A DNA stretch of 64,000 nt from Prinia subflava (GCF_021018805.1 NC_086247.1:95435338-95499337); one strand, 5' to 3'; numbered from the stretch's first letter, positions 38,496 through 52,400 are shown. Made by a program: numbers and translations. Notes: generated by a model not told the origin, from the letters alone.

Positions 38496-40356
38496 ATAGC
38501 TTCCTTGCTTGCTTGGAAAACAGAAACCTAACCAGGCTTTTGCACTGAGGAAACTGAGAAAGAACAACCAAACAAACAGAGCTGAATGCAGTGTTGTGCC
38601 ACCCTGGTTTTGAAGCCTTCTATATTATTCTTCATATTGGAGTCAGAATTTTACTTTATCACACTTTCAACTATAAAGAATAGCCATGTTTTGCTAACTG
38701 TCCTTCATTGTTTACATATTTTTAGGTAGGAGGAGAAAGTTGATTGACAGTTGGCTTGACCAATGTGATCTGAGAGGTGCAATTCCATCCTCCAATCCAC
38801 GGGCACCATAGAAAATGTATAAAACTGAGTTTTGTAAATAAACTCGCCCTTTTTTCCTGTTTTGCTCACCACCGTGTCGTTGTGCAGTTCTTTTCGTGTT
38901 GTCTGTGACAGTGTTCTCTCTGTAAAAATGAGGTTTTAGTTCTTTTCACCACTGACATGGAAAAGAAGCAAATAGCCAGCAACACCTTTGTTCTTGCTGC
39001 TGCAGACATGGAGAACTCCAAATTTAGCAGACTATCATCCAGTGCTGGAAAAGGCAGCCAACTTGCTACAGTAGCTTCTTTGCTTGGTGAAAAAAGAAAA
39101 CTGAACAGAACTTGTGCATCGGGCAAAGCAACAGAGCACAAGTACACAAACTGAGAGCTGAATGCAGTGTTCACTCTGCAAAACAGAGCTTTGAGTCCTT
39201 TCCAGCTCTGACAGGGAAAAGTAGCAACTCGCCAGCACCCCCTTTGCTCTTGCTGCTGCAGACATGGAAAACACCAACTGTAGCAAAATGTCGGGCAGTG
39301 CTGGAAAAGACAGCAAAGTTGCTGCAGCAGCTTCTTTGCTTGCTGGGAGCACAGCAAACCAACAGGGCTTGTGTTTTGAGCAAACCGAGAAAGCAAGACA
39401 CACCAACCAAAAGCAGACTTCACTGTTCACTCTGCAAAACAAAGCTTTGTGCTCTACATAGCTCTTACATGGAAATCAAGCAAATTAGGCACTAACAGCT
39501 TTGCTCTTGCTGCTGCAGACATGGAAAACACCACCTGTCACAGAATGCCAGCCAGTGATGGAAAAGGCAGGAAAGTGTCTGCAGCATCTTCTTTGCTTGC
39601 TGGGAACACAGAAACCCAACAGGGCTTGTGCACAGAGCAAAGCGAGAAAGTACAAGCTCACAAAGCCAGAGCTGAATACAGTGTTCTCTCTGCAAAAGGG
39701 AACTTTGAGTTCTTTCAAGCTCTGACATGGAAAATAGCAAAAAACCAGTAATAGCTTTGTTCTTGCTGCTGCAGATGTGGAAAACTCCAACTGAAGCAAA
39801 ATCTCATCCAGTGCTGGAAAAGGCAGGAAACTTGCTGTAGTAACTTCCTTGCTTGCTGGGAAAACAGAACCAAAGAGAGCTTGTGCATCAGGCAGAGCGA
39901 CAGATCCCTATCAGACAAATGCAGAGCTGAATGCAGTGTTTTCTCTGCAAAGGGGGGTTTTTAGTTCTTTCCATCTCTGACATGGAAAAGTAGCAACTAG
40001 CCAGCACCCTCTTTGCTTTTGCTGCTGCAGACATGGAAAATTCCAGCTGTATCAGAATGTCATCCAGTGCTGGAAAAGGTAGCAAAGTTGCTGCAGTGGC
40101 TTCTTTGTTTGCTGGAAAACATAAACTGAACAAGGCCTGTGCACCTAGGAAACTGAGAAAGAACAAGCACACAAACCGAGAGCTTAGACTAGTGTTGTGT
40201 CTGCAAAACCGAGGTTTCAGTTCTTTCCATCTCTGACATGGAAAAGTAGCAAATAGCCAGCAATGCCTTTGCTCTTGCTGCTGCAGACATGGAAAACTCC
40301 AACTATATCAGAAGTGCTGGAAAAGGCATCAAATATGCTGCAGTACAGTGTTTTGT
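38496..40356. repeat. 256-bp tandem repeat array, about six units
   Basis: A unit recurs with a landmark GACATGGAAAA-like start at 38954, 39210, 39466, 39724, 39979 and 40235 (spacing 256, 256, 258, 255, 256). Each unit carries a second GACATGGAAAA copy about 51 bp inside, after TTGCTCTTGCTGCTGCA. It continues with CAGTGCTGGAAAAGGCA, GTAGCTTCTTTGCTTGCTGG, an A/C-rich stretch and GAGCTGAATGCAGTGTTCTC. A partial unit (38496-38594) is separated from the rest by an inserted LTR (38595-38910). Units differ by many point changes. Long open frames on both strands are by-products of the repeat: the period is not a multiple of three and the frames change between units. I do not recognise the family. 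Confidence 0.92.
38595..38910 (+). mobile_element. Small solo LTR inserted inside the tandem array
   Basis: This 316-bp element begins TGTGCCACC and ends CTGTGACA. It is flanked by GTGT at 38591-38594 and 38911-38914. Removing it and one GTGT restores the repeat unit (GCAGTGTTCTCTCTG), which proves insertion into an existing array. It has a TATA box (TATAAAA, 38818-38824) and AATAAA (38837-38842) 13 bp later, then a T-rich stretch and CACCGTGTCGTTGTGCAG, so it reads on the plus strand. The 4-bp duplication suggests a class I-like retrovirus. No internal genes remain. Confidence 0.85.
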
Positions 40357-41021
40357 ACTGAACATGAGATGTCCAATAAATGCTACATATTCCTCACAGC
40401 AGATTTACTAACTTTGAGAAGAATAGGTTATTTTTAATTCAGAATTTGTTGTTAAAGGGATTATCTTTCAAATAGTGAATTTTACTTACTAGGTCAGCAA
40501 TGCAGTGACACAATTAACACAGATATATTTATTTTTTAATGCCTATGTGCTGTTTCTGGTTTACCCTCTGATTGAAATATTTTAGTATGTGAGTATACAA
40601 GATCACTTGCAACATAAAGTAAAAAAATTTTAGCAGCTATAAATTATCAACTGCATGTAGTTAAACTGTGTCTCATTTTTGTTGTAGTAAGACTGAATTT
40701 CTATTGCAATTTCTTGATGTCATGTCTGATGCAGTCAAACCTAAAAGAAAAAGGAAATTCTTCTCATTAACTTGTGTTACTATGCTTGCATTTGAAAAGA
40801 ATTTGATATAGTAGGAGTGGAATCGTAAATCTATCAATAGAGTTACTAACACACACCAGTATTTGTTTTAAGAAAAAAATATAAAAACATATTCCTTGTC
40901 CCTTGTCAAATGATCCTTTTTGTACCAATGACTATGAACTCACTGATCAGAAAGAGTTGTATTCTACGAAATCAGTTCCTTCTGAGCCTTGCTGTAAAGA
41001 GCACTTTTCTGTTTCACCAGC

Positions 41022-41614
41022 TGTCTTGATTTAACTCCAGCCAGCAGCTGCGCCCTACGCAGCCACTTTCTCACTGCCCCAGCAGCAGAACTGGGCAGAA
41101 ACTTGGAAGGGTAAAGGCTGGAAAACTCGTGGGTTGAAATGAAGACACTTTAATAGGAAAAGCAAAAGCCATGCACACAAGCAAACCAAAACAAGGAATT
41201 GATTCACTGCTTCCCATGGGCAGGCAGGTTTTCCAGGAGAGCAGGGCCCCATCACATGGAACAAGTTGGGAATACAAACACCATCACTCCAAATGTCGCC
41301 CCTTCCTCCTTCCTCCCACCACTTTATTTACTGACCATGATGTCATGTGGTCTGGAATATCCCTCTGGTCAGCTGGGGTCACCTGTCCTGTCTCTGTCTC
41401 CTCCCAACCTCCCAAGCACCCTCACATTCCTTGCCAGTGTTGGCAGTATGGAAAGCCTTGGCCTTAAATAGGCCTGGGCTCTGTGCAAGTCCTGCTCAGC
41501 AATAACAAAAACATCTCCATGTCATCAACCCTGTGCTCAGCACAAATCCAAAATAGCCACATACCAGCTACTGTGAAGGAAATGAACTCTATCCCAGACA
41601 ATACCAGCACAACA
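41022..41614 (-). mobile_element. Solo LTR, avian ERVL-type
   Basis: Read on the minus strand it starts TGTTGTGCTGG, followed by GTCTGGGATAGAGTTCATTT. It includes the GGGATATTCCAGACCACATG block and GTAAATAAAGTGG at the TATA-like position, then CTATTAAAGTGTCTTCATTT and CAACCCACGAG. It ends AAATCAAGACA. This is the same family as 11230-11763 but much better preserved, so it inserted more recently or decayed less. No clear duplication flanks it (ACTTA on one side, CCAGC on the other), so one end may have been altered. Confidence 0.85.
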
Positions 41615-43129
41615 ACTTATTAAGTAAAATTTGGTTTGATTAAGATTTACATAAATGTATAAACTATGTAAATAATATTAGACAGATTTGTAATGGGCAC
41701 TCTTCTCCAGTTCCATAACATGTAAGGTAACCTGAATGTTTGTTGTTTTAATTTGAAAAAAGGAAATGAAAAACCTCTGTATCATACCATATGTTCTTTT
41801 CTAACCTCTCCTTAAGCAACAGCAAGCAAAAGCAGAGATAACTATCTGAAAAGTTACAGGCTTTTAGGAAAAGAATGTTTCAAAGCCATATAATTCAGAT
41901 ACTTCAAAAGTTCTTTTCTCTATGAAAACTTTCAAGTGAATTATAAACCTGAACGAAAATGAAGTACAACTTAACTCCCTTTCTTCCCAGAAAGAGTTTT
42001 AAAAGAACATGACTAAGATTTTCTCTCTAGGAGATAAATATCTGAAAAATCAGCCCTTTTAACTTGGAACTAATGATATCAGAATACACTTATGTTGAAG
42101 TAATATGGTACTAAAAATACAAGCTTTTTGAATTATAATTTTTTGTATGTCTTGTAGAAAAGAATCTCACAGCAATAGTCTTCCCTTGCAACTGAGCTTT
42201 CCAGCTTCTGCATTGTGGCCTTTTCTTAAAAAAGAAAAAAAAAAGGGAAAAAAGTGTTTAATAATTATATATATTTCTTTTCAGGCCTGGGCACCTTTTA
42301 AGTAGATGTGTATTAAGGACTTTGGTTATAATTGTCTACAATTTTTTTACATTTATAACAAGATTAAAGGCAGAGATATTGCCAGGATTTTAAAGTGGGT
42401 GTTCTGATCAGTAGATCATCTGGCTGCAGAAATGCAATGGATTCTGTAAGCAAATTCATTGCTGTTCTTGAGAAACCATGTCTCTCTGATACCTAAAGCA
42501 AAAATGTTTCATTTTGGGGAAGAATGAGACTCATAAAAAGTATAGTTCCACTCTCAGTTAAAAGATTTATTGCTATCTGGCATCTTTGATCTTCAGCATG
42601 AAAAGTAGAGCTGGCAACTGTTTTTTCTCATTCTCTCTCTTCCAACAGTGCTGATCTTATCTAAAATGTTTAATTCAATTGTAGCAGAAGAATTAATTAA
42701 AGTTGCAGGAAATATTATTTTCAAAGGTCTGAACAGGAAGCTCAGAGTTGAGTGGTTCCCTAAGCTGACTCGTAAGAATGAAAAAAATGAAATGTAGTGT
42801 TTGTTGTTGAGAAAAGTAAGCAAAGAATCTGAAAGTCCAACAGAAAAAATCTTATATTCTTGTGTGTAAAGCACAGTATCACCCAGACTAGGGCCACCTT
42901 CTTACCTCCGTGAATGAAGTACAATAACTCAATCACACAATCATGTTCAGTAATCCCCTCTAGTCTGTTGACAACAATACACTACTGAATATTTGAAAAT
43001 TAAAGATGACTTGAGAAACTGAAAATGCTTCTAATACTGAATTGCAATTGTATGTCACCTGTGGCATAGATGCAGGCAGTATGGAAGACAGGAGACCTTA
43101 CAGCTCCTTCCAGTACCTGAAGGGAGCCT

Positions 43130-43428
43130 GCCAGAGAGTCCCTCCCTGGAGAGGCACTTATTACAAGGGCAAGGCGGGGGGATGGCTTTCAAGTGGAAGA
43201 GAATAGGCTTAGTTCAGGTATGGGGAAGAAAATACTTCCCGTGGGGGTGGCGAGGCATTGGCACAGGTTGTCCAGAGAAGCTTGTCCAGGATGCTCCATC
43301 CCTGGAAATGTTCAAGGCTGGGCTCTGTGGGGCACTGAGCAACCTGGTCTAGTGCAAGGTGTCCATGACCATGGCAGGGGTTGGAACAAGGTGATCCTTA
43401 AGGTTCCTTCCAACCCAAGCCATTCTGA
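43130..43428 (+). mobile_element. CR1 3' fragment
   Basis: This plus-strand CR1 tail has the GAGGCATTGGCACAGGTTGT segment (from the end of the reverse transcriptase), CAAGGCTGGGCTCTGTGGGG, GAGCAACCTGGTCTAGTG, and a final AGGTTCCTTCCAACCCAAGC then CATTCTGA. It is 5'-truncated, with its frame broken by stops. Confidence 0.9.
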
Positions 43429-44556
43429 CTCTAACTACTATTGCATGTAAGTGTGTACTAGCATGGTTGTTTTGGTACCATATATAGGCAGATCAGTAAA
43501 AACAGCTGAGAAACTATCAAATCCAATCTTCCTTTCAGCAGAGTAAAAGTATCAAAGTATTTAAAGGCAAAATGATCTCATGTAACAAGATTTGTAAAAT
43601 TTATAAATTCAGGTGTTAATGCTTCAGAAGTATAATGTAAGTTTTGACAAAGTGTTTTAATTTGATGCTTTTATGTTTTTGCTGTAAGACATGATTAACT
43701 CTCAACCTACCTACAAGTACTAGTGTTTTGCATTAAAAATAGCAGTGCTGAGCCGCTTCCTGAGGTGCAAAAACAAACCTACAATTCCTAAACGTGGGGA
43801 GAGATTATTTTCCTCCAGTTAAAGAAATAATTGAAATAAGGAGCAGCCTTTAAAAATTCTTGACTGGCAGCTCTTAAAATTACCCTCCTCTCCCCTCTCA
43901 GTATTAATAAAACCTTATTTTCCAGAAATCAACTAGATTTTGCAGTGAGTTTTAAATGCAATATTTCAAAAAGAGATATTATTTTAGATGTTCAGCATTA
44001 ATGTGTACATACAGTTGATGCATTTGAGTTTGATCCATGTTGTGACAGGCTTTGACAGCCAAAAATGACAGAATTAGGAGTGCTACAATAGGGCTTATGA
44101 CAAATGAGAAAAGTATCAGTAGAGGATTGTATTGTATCACTCACAGAAATTAAAAAAAAAATATGGTCCATATCCGTACCTGCTTTTACTTCATCTAACT
44201 TAAATTTCCTCCAGGTCCATTGAGGTATTGAAATTTGTAGAAGCTTGAAGATTTATTGTAAAGAAATTAATTGCCTCTGGTTGAAGCTTACCATGAAGTA
44301 GCCACATAAAATGGAGACAGATATCATTATGTAGCAGCCTGTCTTGTTTCTTTCAGGTACCTGGAAGAATCTACCTATATGACTGTCAAGCTCATGACTT
44401 TGAAACTAAGGAAACAGAAAAAATGAGGACAGAGGCAACAAATAAACATTTCCTGAACATGGCAGTCAAAGAAGAAAATGTAAATTGTGCCAGTCTTTTA
44501 CTACATACATTGATGGAAAATTCCAGATATTGCAGTCAGGAGACTAAAGGCACTAC

Positions 44557-44574
44557 AAAAAAAAAAAAAAAAAA
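44557..44574. repeat. A18 homopolymer
   Basis: This is a run of 18 A on the plus strand, followed by GG and more A. It could be the poly(A) tail of an old retrocopy, but I cannot recognise a source sequence to its left. Confidence 0.8.
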
Positions 44575-47500
44575 GGAAAAAAATTAGCTGCAATCTGATT
44601 TCTTGATCTGTTCAGTGAGTCCTCCTTCTCTATAAACTTTTAGATTTATCAGTAAATAAGACACATACAAAATCAAGTGTGGGAGGTGCCAAACTTCAAG
44701 CTTGTATAGTGCAATAAAGAACTAGACTCAGAATAATAAAAATATTTTACAAGAAATGAATGCTTGTTATCACTTGCACAGAATGGTACTGTGTCTTTGT
44801 AGATAAGGGCATTTTTTTGGCAAGGAAATATCCCCTTTAGATCTAAATAGCACAGTCTGTTCTAATAAAACCAAAACTGAAATATGAAAAAACCTCAAGA
44901 GCATGAAGACAGCAAATAATATGGCAGCCATGCCAAAATGCTTTCTGTATCCAGATGGATTTATACACAACAATTTGTACACAACAAACATATGAAAAGT
45001 AGTTTCATATTTGTTAGTCTGTGTATTAATTACATTAACAAGAATAATAGAAATTAACACACCCGTACCTTGAAAACAGGGGCTTTTCACTCTTCTTCCA
45101 ATTATGGTGGTGGTCATAAAAAAATGCAACAACCTGACCTATGCAGTCCTGCATGTCTTTTCTCCACTGGAGTCCTGGAACAAGACAGGAGAGGACTGTG
45201 CTGTAAACCTAGGGAAAACACCAGTAGTGGGAGACCTGGCAGAACAAGCTTCCCCTTCCCAAGAGATCCAAGTGTAGCTTTGCTAATTGCAGCCGTGACA
45301 TGACTGTGCATGCACAATAACATACCTGAATGGACACCCACTTTTCCCAGGCAGGAACATACAAATGTTCCAGTGGGGCATCTGGAACCATTAGCAATGC
45401 TGGAATTTTCCTGACTGCAGCAAATCTTTGTCCTGCTTACAGAGAGGATCCTCACATTACCTGATACACTACTTGGCTACACTTTCACTGTGCATTTGTC
45501 CCACATGAATTAATGTAGCCCTTTCCTGAGTAACTGCAGGGCTAGTCAGACCATGCAGTGGGAGGCTAAAACATGGGCTGCATCTGCAGACAGAAAGGTT
45601 AAAGCTGCTCAGCATTACTTGCTACGAGATAAAGTTATCTGTGGTTTGCTGTGAAAGCAAGGGAAGAAGCCTCATCACAGACCAAGATGCCAAAGCTCAC
45701 TGCTTTTTCTGGCTCCCATAAGCCATCAGCAAGATGCCTTTCACAGAATGGAATAATCTGGGATAACTTTCCCCCCACATTCACAGCAGAAATGAAATCT
45801 ACTACCTCAGTCTCTTCCAGCTTGTTCTATGTCGTTTCACTATAAATGTCTGATACATAGAGTCATGGCTTTCCTCCTAGATACAGAGCCTCCTTCAGTG
45901 GCTATCATTTCACTCTTCTTTTTTGTACTGGAGAGCTGTACTTTCTGTATATCTCGGTGTTCCAACTGTCCAGATTACAACAAGCCATGTTTTCACATGG
46001 TTTTGCTGCTGTAGTTCAAAGCCCATATGAAAACAAATGATTCTGGGTTGATTTTCTGTATGAAAGACCAAAAATTACAGTACAGATGATGTGCTACTTG
46101 TGTTATCTTCAACATCACTTTCAAAATAGGATGTGTCAGCAAAATTCTGTCTAGCACCTCCTCGTATGCACAGATGGCATGAGAACTGTAGTGATACAGC
46201 TTTGTTTCTTTCTTTCTCACTTTCTTAGCCTTGAATTTTCATCCTTGATTTGTCATATCCATGTCTTTTGAATTTTTATTGCATCAGATTGTGTTTGCAC
46301 AGTCATTTCTTTATTAGACCTTTAAAAATACCTGTCTTATGTTCCTTGCTATGATGATTTTTGATCTATAATTATTTTTAACTTATCATATGACTCTCAA
46401 GCCTTTCTTAAGGAAGATAAATGAGTCCTTTTCTCAGGGTGTGTGTTTCACTGTCTCACCTGTGAATAAATGGAGATGTGTTTACTTGAGTGGAGGTTCT
46501 TGGCCAGGTAAAAAGCCATCAGTTCATACTAAATTGAGCCTAAGCCTTTCAACTCCAAGTGATGGAAAACTCTCACCTCCTATCTTCTCTGTGATCACCT
46601 CGGACTTCAAATAAAGCTTCCCTGCCCTTTAGGAAATTTTCCTATGCATTTCTTTGAGAAGGGTTTGACATGAAAATCCTTGCTTAAGAATCAGCTTTGG
46701 TTTCTTCCCTCAATCCTGCAAAGTTTGAGAAAACTTCAAGAAAACTGAGATGAACAATGTCCCTTCAGCCCGACCACCTTTTTCAGGCCCACAATCACAT
46801 AATCTGCAAGGACTTGCAGCTCCTACTTTCCAAATGTCTAGGGAGACAGTTTGAAAGAGGCTGACAAGGAGCCAGAAAAAGCACACAGGTCTGTATTTTA
46901 GGGATTGTTTCATAATCTAATCAGTCACTCGTAAGTAAAACACCTGTAATAATTTATAAAGTTCCTGTACTCCAGCTTAGACATACTAAACAGGTCACTG
47001 GAGAAATGACACCTTCCTGAACTTTGGCCTATATACATCACCTCCAGTTGTGCTCAAGGCTTTAAAAAATCACAACTGCATGAAAACACATGGCCCCCCA
47101 GTGAGCAGACCCCTGCCAGAGCAGTTCTGTCTCAGGAATCAGTCACAGAGAGTGCCTTAAACACCACTGCTGCTTCAGAAATGTGTCTTTGCCTTGAGCA
47201 CACCACTTAGATATGGCATGTGGCTGCAACTAAAACCCTCAGGAGTGCAGAAAAAAAAAACCCTCTTCAAATTTCTTCTAAATTACTTCCTGATCCAATA
47301 TGAATCTTCAGGATCTCAGTCACCATGTGTAAGTATTGTCATAACCCAGGACTGTATGAATTCTAAATGAGAAATTCAAACTGATCCAGATCTATAAATA
47401 TTAGAATTTCTCATAAGTTTTATATTTTATCCCAGGGTGTAGCTGCCTTAATAATCATGTCTAACAGATGGACACTGAAGGAAACATGTTGGTATATACT

Positions 47501-49293
47501 GAAGCTAATGAGCTTCAAAGTGACATCATTGGTTGTTGGATTTGATTCTATTTTTATCTCTATGTTTTTGGTTTTCCTAAGGACTGTTGTAAACAAATTC
47601 TTTAAAGCATAGATTTTAAGAATTCCAACCAGGACAGCTTTCTATCTTTTTACAGTTAAGATAACATGATCCTTTCACCTCAGATAACACTGAATGATCT
47701 CTAGTCTTCTCCCTCCTTCGTTTTCCACCTTAGGAATTTCATTAAAGGAATTTTATCCAGCTTGAGTTCAGATATTTTCCAGGGTCGTATCATAGACCAA
47801 TACAGAAGTCTACTTCTGTAAGTCCCCCCATGAATCTTGCAATCACAACTTATTTCAAACAGAAAATTATACAGAAGAAATATTATTACAGTTTGCTGTA
47901 TTTTACTGTACACTTTAGAACTGCTTCATGTGTAAAAATCTAGGAGAGGTTTTGAACATTAAGGACACTGGAGTCACATTCTATATTAATAGAGACATTT
48001 TATTCTGCAAACTTCAAGCACACAACTGAGGAGGAGTAAGAGGCCAAAGCAAAAGCAAAACAACCATGTGTGAAGTAATCTGTTGCAGAGGTGCACAAGT
48101 AAGGGAGCTCACGTCAAGAATGATCTGTGAGAATTCTTCTCCCCTCATTCACATTAATGGTAGGACTTCAAGAAGGGGAAGACCCACTGCTGGATAAAAT
48201 TTCTCAGTAAAGTCTTCAAGAGCCAGGCTGTACAAAAGGCAAGAAAAGCTCGAGAAATTGCTGAGAAAAACAACCTTTTCAAATGAACTAAACCAAACCA
48301 ACTGCCTCCAGCTTTCCAAGTGGCTTTCTGACATGGAGCAGGAAATGGGACTGTGGGGAGACAGGGAGAACTGAGTGCCAGTGACAGCACACATGATAGC
48401 AGAAAGAATTTTGCATTAGCTGAAACAGAGGGGTGAAGTAAGCAAGATGAGTGCTGGAATTGTCTTTCTCCGTACTATAACACTAAATAGACACAAAATG
48501 CAACACAGAAATACCAAGATAATTATTCCCAACAGAGAAGATCCACTGGATAAAAAAACCCCAAACAACTCAAGCAGTCATTCAACTTCTAAAAATGAGT
48601 AGAATGATGTGAAAAATGGCAATACCTAAACATTTATCAGTTGAACATCATATTAAATAAGTTTCTTTAACTTCAGTCAGGTTTCAAATGGTCTAAAGAA
48701 AACATCTGTTTTTAATTTGAAAGGTATTAAATACACTGTCTTAGCATAAACTATTCATTTAAAAAACAATTTAAAAGTATTTTCTGCTGTTGAATACAAC
48801 ATCTTTGGAAGAGGAAACAACAAAACACATCTGGCTACATGAAACTGCAAAAATGTGTCTGCAGCAGCACATCATTATGAAGGAAGAAATCACCAAGAGG
48901 CTAAACCAGGTAACATTATTTTTGTGCTAGAACTCAAAGACTAGCAGAATAATGAACAGAGACAGGTTACTTTCCTGAAACTTCTCTTTAAAATATCTTT
49001 CTTGTTTGTACAGTTACACTATTATCTGTATGCAAGCTCTCCAGGTAAATGTTACCATATGAGTTTCCCTAGTATTGTACTTCAAGCCTCCTGCAACTGC
49101 AGCAACAGTAAAGGCAGCAAAGCATCCACCTCTCCTTCTCAAGCACCCTCTTAATTGAAGAACCAGAAGAGCTGGACTTCAGGAGAGAGGCTGTGAGCAT
49201 ACTGCACATACTGACAACACAGTCTGAAGACATTAAAAAAAGAAATGTTGCAATATGTTTTTCTTTGCAATATTCCCTTCTCCTTCTTGAAGT

Positions 49294-49436
49294 TCACAGA
49301 ATCACAGAATTGTTCGGGTTGAAAGGGACCTCTGAAGATCTCCTAGTCCAACCCCCCTGCCAAGGCAGGGTCATCTAGAGCAGGTTACAGAGGAATGTGT
49401 CCAGGTGGGTTTTGAGTGTCTCCAGCGAGGGAGAAG
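49294..49436 (-). mobile_element. CR1 3' tail
   Basis: The plus strand reads TCACAGAATCACAGAATTGT, then a TTGAAAGGGACCTCTGAAGA block, TCCAACCCCCCTGCCAAGGC and CCAGGTGGGTTTTGAGTGTC. It is a well-preserved reverse-complement CR1 3' end of a common avian subfamily, so it is probably among the younger CR1 insertions here. Confidence 0.9.
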
Positions 49437-52400
49437 TTCAATACTGTTCAGAGGATTTTGAGAAAAGGCCATGCTTACCTGACCTACCAGCAATGACACG
49501 AGGCTTAGGAGGCTGAATGCCTGCCATCACATGAGCCTGAGCACAAAGGAGCCTTTTCAAGGGATGGAAATAGCAATTCAACAATATTACTGCAGTGAAG
49601 AGACCAACACTCCATGGACCTTTCATACCTGGATAGATGGAAATGAGGCTCTCTGTAAGGGCGCAGGTCTCCCAATACAAAAATTTAAAGCCTTCTGTCA
49701 TCTAGTGTGGAAAGAGTTATCTTTGCAAAAAGAAAGCACAGGCAAAGCAGTTTCCTGAACAAAGGTAAGAAAAAGGTAGCTTGCTTTCAGGAAGAATAAT
49801 CCAGAGAGATTCAGGAACTGAATCTCACTGACCCTTCTGATAATGGCAACAAAAAAACTCTCTTCGTGGAGATGTATGTCAGAGGGTCCAAGCCACAGGA
49901 GGGCAATAATGAAAGAAAGCACAACTTGATTCCACTCTTTGGAAACACATAAGAATTAGACAGCAACTGTGGCATCACAGAATTCTTTACCCCGTTCCTG
50001 TACTAATTAAGAGTTTGAACAGTGGGACTACACACACGTGTTTTCTATGCCCATAGCACAGAAGGGAATGGGAAAACTGAATGAATGCAAATTAGCATCC
50101 AGGGATGTCCAGAGCAATAGGCAAGCTATTACAACACAGAGTCAACTTGGGATTTATCACCAACTCTCATTTTATGACATTTTATTTAAGACTGTTATTT
50201 ATTGCCTTTGCTTTCTACGTTTTCAGATATTCAATTTAATACCATAATAATATATATGTTTTCTAGTCCCTATGGGTAGATGATCAACGTCAAGAATCAA
50301 AACACTCACACCCAGTTCTGGATGTACAAGCTTCTATTGCCCAAGCTACAAGAGCCAGGCAAGCAATTTCAGCAACTGCACTGGGCCACAAATCTTCAAG
50401 AAAAACAACTAACTGTATGTTTGCGTTAGCAGGTAACAGAGAGCCACTAGAACATAAGGATAGATCAGAACAGCCAACATTAAGGACCCTCAGAGGCACA
50501 GATGCATACCCTGCAAGCAGCTGCCCCAATGCCAGTCTTGCCAGCTGCTGGTACTGGAGCTGCAGTCCCACTGGAGCTGCAGTTGCACTCCAGCCGCTGG
50601 TGCCTGGACCCACACTCTGGCCACCAGCACTGTGGACACATGGGCACCCGTGACCTATGGTCACACTCCAGCTGCTGACACTGGGGTCTGCTCACTCTGG
50701 CCTTTCCCATTGCTTCACCACAGACTCACAGGACGTCCCCGCTGTGGTCTGGCCCCAGCTGCTCTGCTCAGACATCCCTGCATCCCCAGAACTGAGTCCC
50801 TCAGGCAGAGAGATTTAAAAATAAAGGAAGAGGCTGTGCTGGGCACAGACTGGCACACTGACTGATCTGATATTTATATATGACCATCCTTTTTATCTCC
50901 TTATTCCTCCATTTTCCCATGCTCACTCCTCTCCAGGTCCTGGTCCTCCAAAACCTCTCCCTTTGCCTGTCCTTTTTAAATTCACTATGCATCCCCTAAG
51001 TCCTGCTTGGATTTTAAATTTAGGCATATTCATAACTCCTTCACTACTCATTCAAAAACATACATAAATATATTTGATATAAATTTGAGTATCATGTGCC
51101 CAATTCTTCAACTGCTTACACAGACTTTCTGCTACTGGCAGGTGGGAGAACTCTTCTCATTTTCCTAATTGAGCTAATTAGAAACACATCTTGAGAATGT
51201 TGACTCCATCTCCAGTGAGAACTTTTAATACCAATAAACACTGCAATCCTGCATAGGAACATATATCAATATGGTTTGCTCGGGCTTTACTTTTTTCCTT
51301 CTCAAAAGAGAGGCAATGATTTCAGGTACCATTTCATCTCAAAGCCTGGGGTTTATATCTCATTTTCAAAAAACTCCAAGGAAGACTTAGGATGTGTGTT
51401 TCTCAAGCAGTACTGGATTTTTTATTTGCAGTCCAGGCAAGTTGACAAAGGAAATTCTGTGCCAATGTATTTTGTTTTTTTTTTCTCCAACCTAGAAGAC
51501 TTGGGAACAACTCCAGCCATTCCAAGATAGAACTATGAGACTCAAAACCCCAGCAGCCCATCATATCAGTAAGGGGGTTTGCAGTGTGAGGTTCTGGTAA
51601 CCCTTCATCAGCAAAACAATGAACACTTTTAGTTCCAGTTAAAACATTATGGCGTGGCTGGACACATAAAACTAGCTAGTAAGAGCACTGAGTGAGAGAT
51701 TTGGAATTTCTGATTTCCTATTTAAAAGAAATCTATTTTCTGCCAAGACCACCCTTATGCTATACTACAATTACTGGGTACATCACTGTACATCAGTGAC
51801 CAACATCACAAAAATTGATGAAAGGAAAATTGTAGCACTTATTTGGTACTGCATAGAAATGGCTTGTTTATATACTCTTTAGCTATGCTGCACCTACAGA
51901 AAATATTCATTGCTTGGCTGGAGTGGGTATTAAAAAGAAACCCTTTCAACAGTCCCACACTTTAAAAATTAAGAAAAAATTATGCTGGGCAAAACAGCCA
52001 CCGGAAAATCTGCCACTTTCTGCTGACTTGCAATCCAAACCAGCATGCAGATCGTCCGAAATCAGTGTTTCCTCTAAAATGATCCTAAAAAATCCTCACA
52101 TTTAAGTTCAATCACTTGTGGTGATTGTTTGCTTTTTATGAAATTCCAGTTCCATGAATGCCCTCAAAGCATGAAACAGAGAAAGCTACTTCATGAAAAC
52201 TAAGTTTGGTAGACAGCAATGCTGCTACGCTAGTTCCAGACCACACATTTCCTCTACTAGTAAGTATAGTTGAGGGATTTTACTGAGTTTTGGTTGGTTG
52301 CAGGGGTAGGAAAGGCTTTCCTTTAGCCACTCAGGGAGAGGAACTTGTTCTCACCCAAATAATCATAGCTCCTGTAAAAGTATTTGAAAGGAATGCAGCC

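Noticed and set aside
38866..39423. 185-residue minus-strand frame with repeated cysteine-containing segments
   Set aside because: It is the translation of the 256-bp tandem array. The unit length is not a multiple of three, similar frames occur on both strands, and the frame runs into the inserted LTR.
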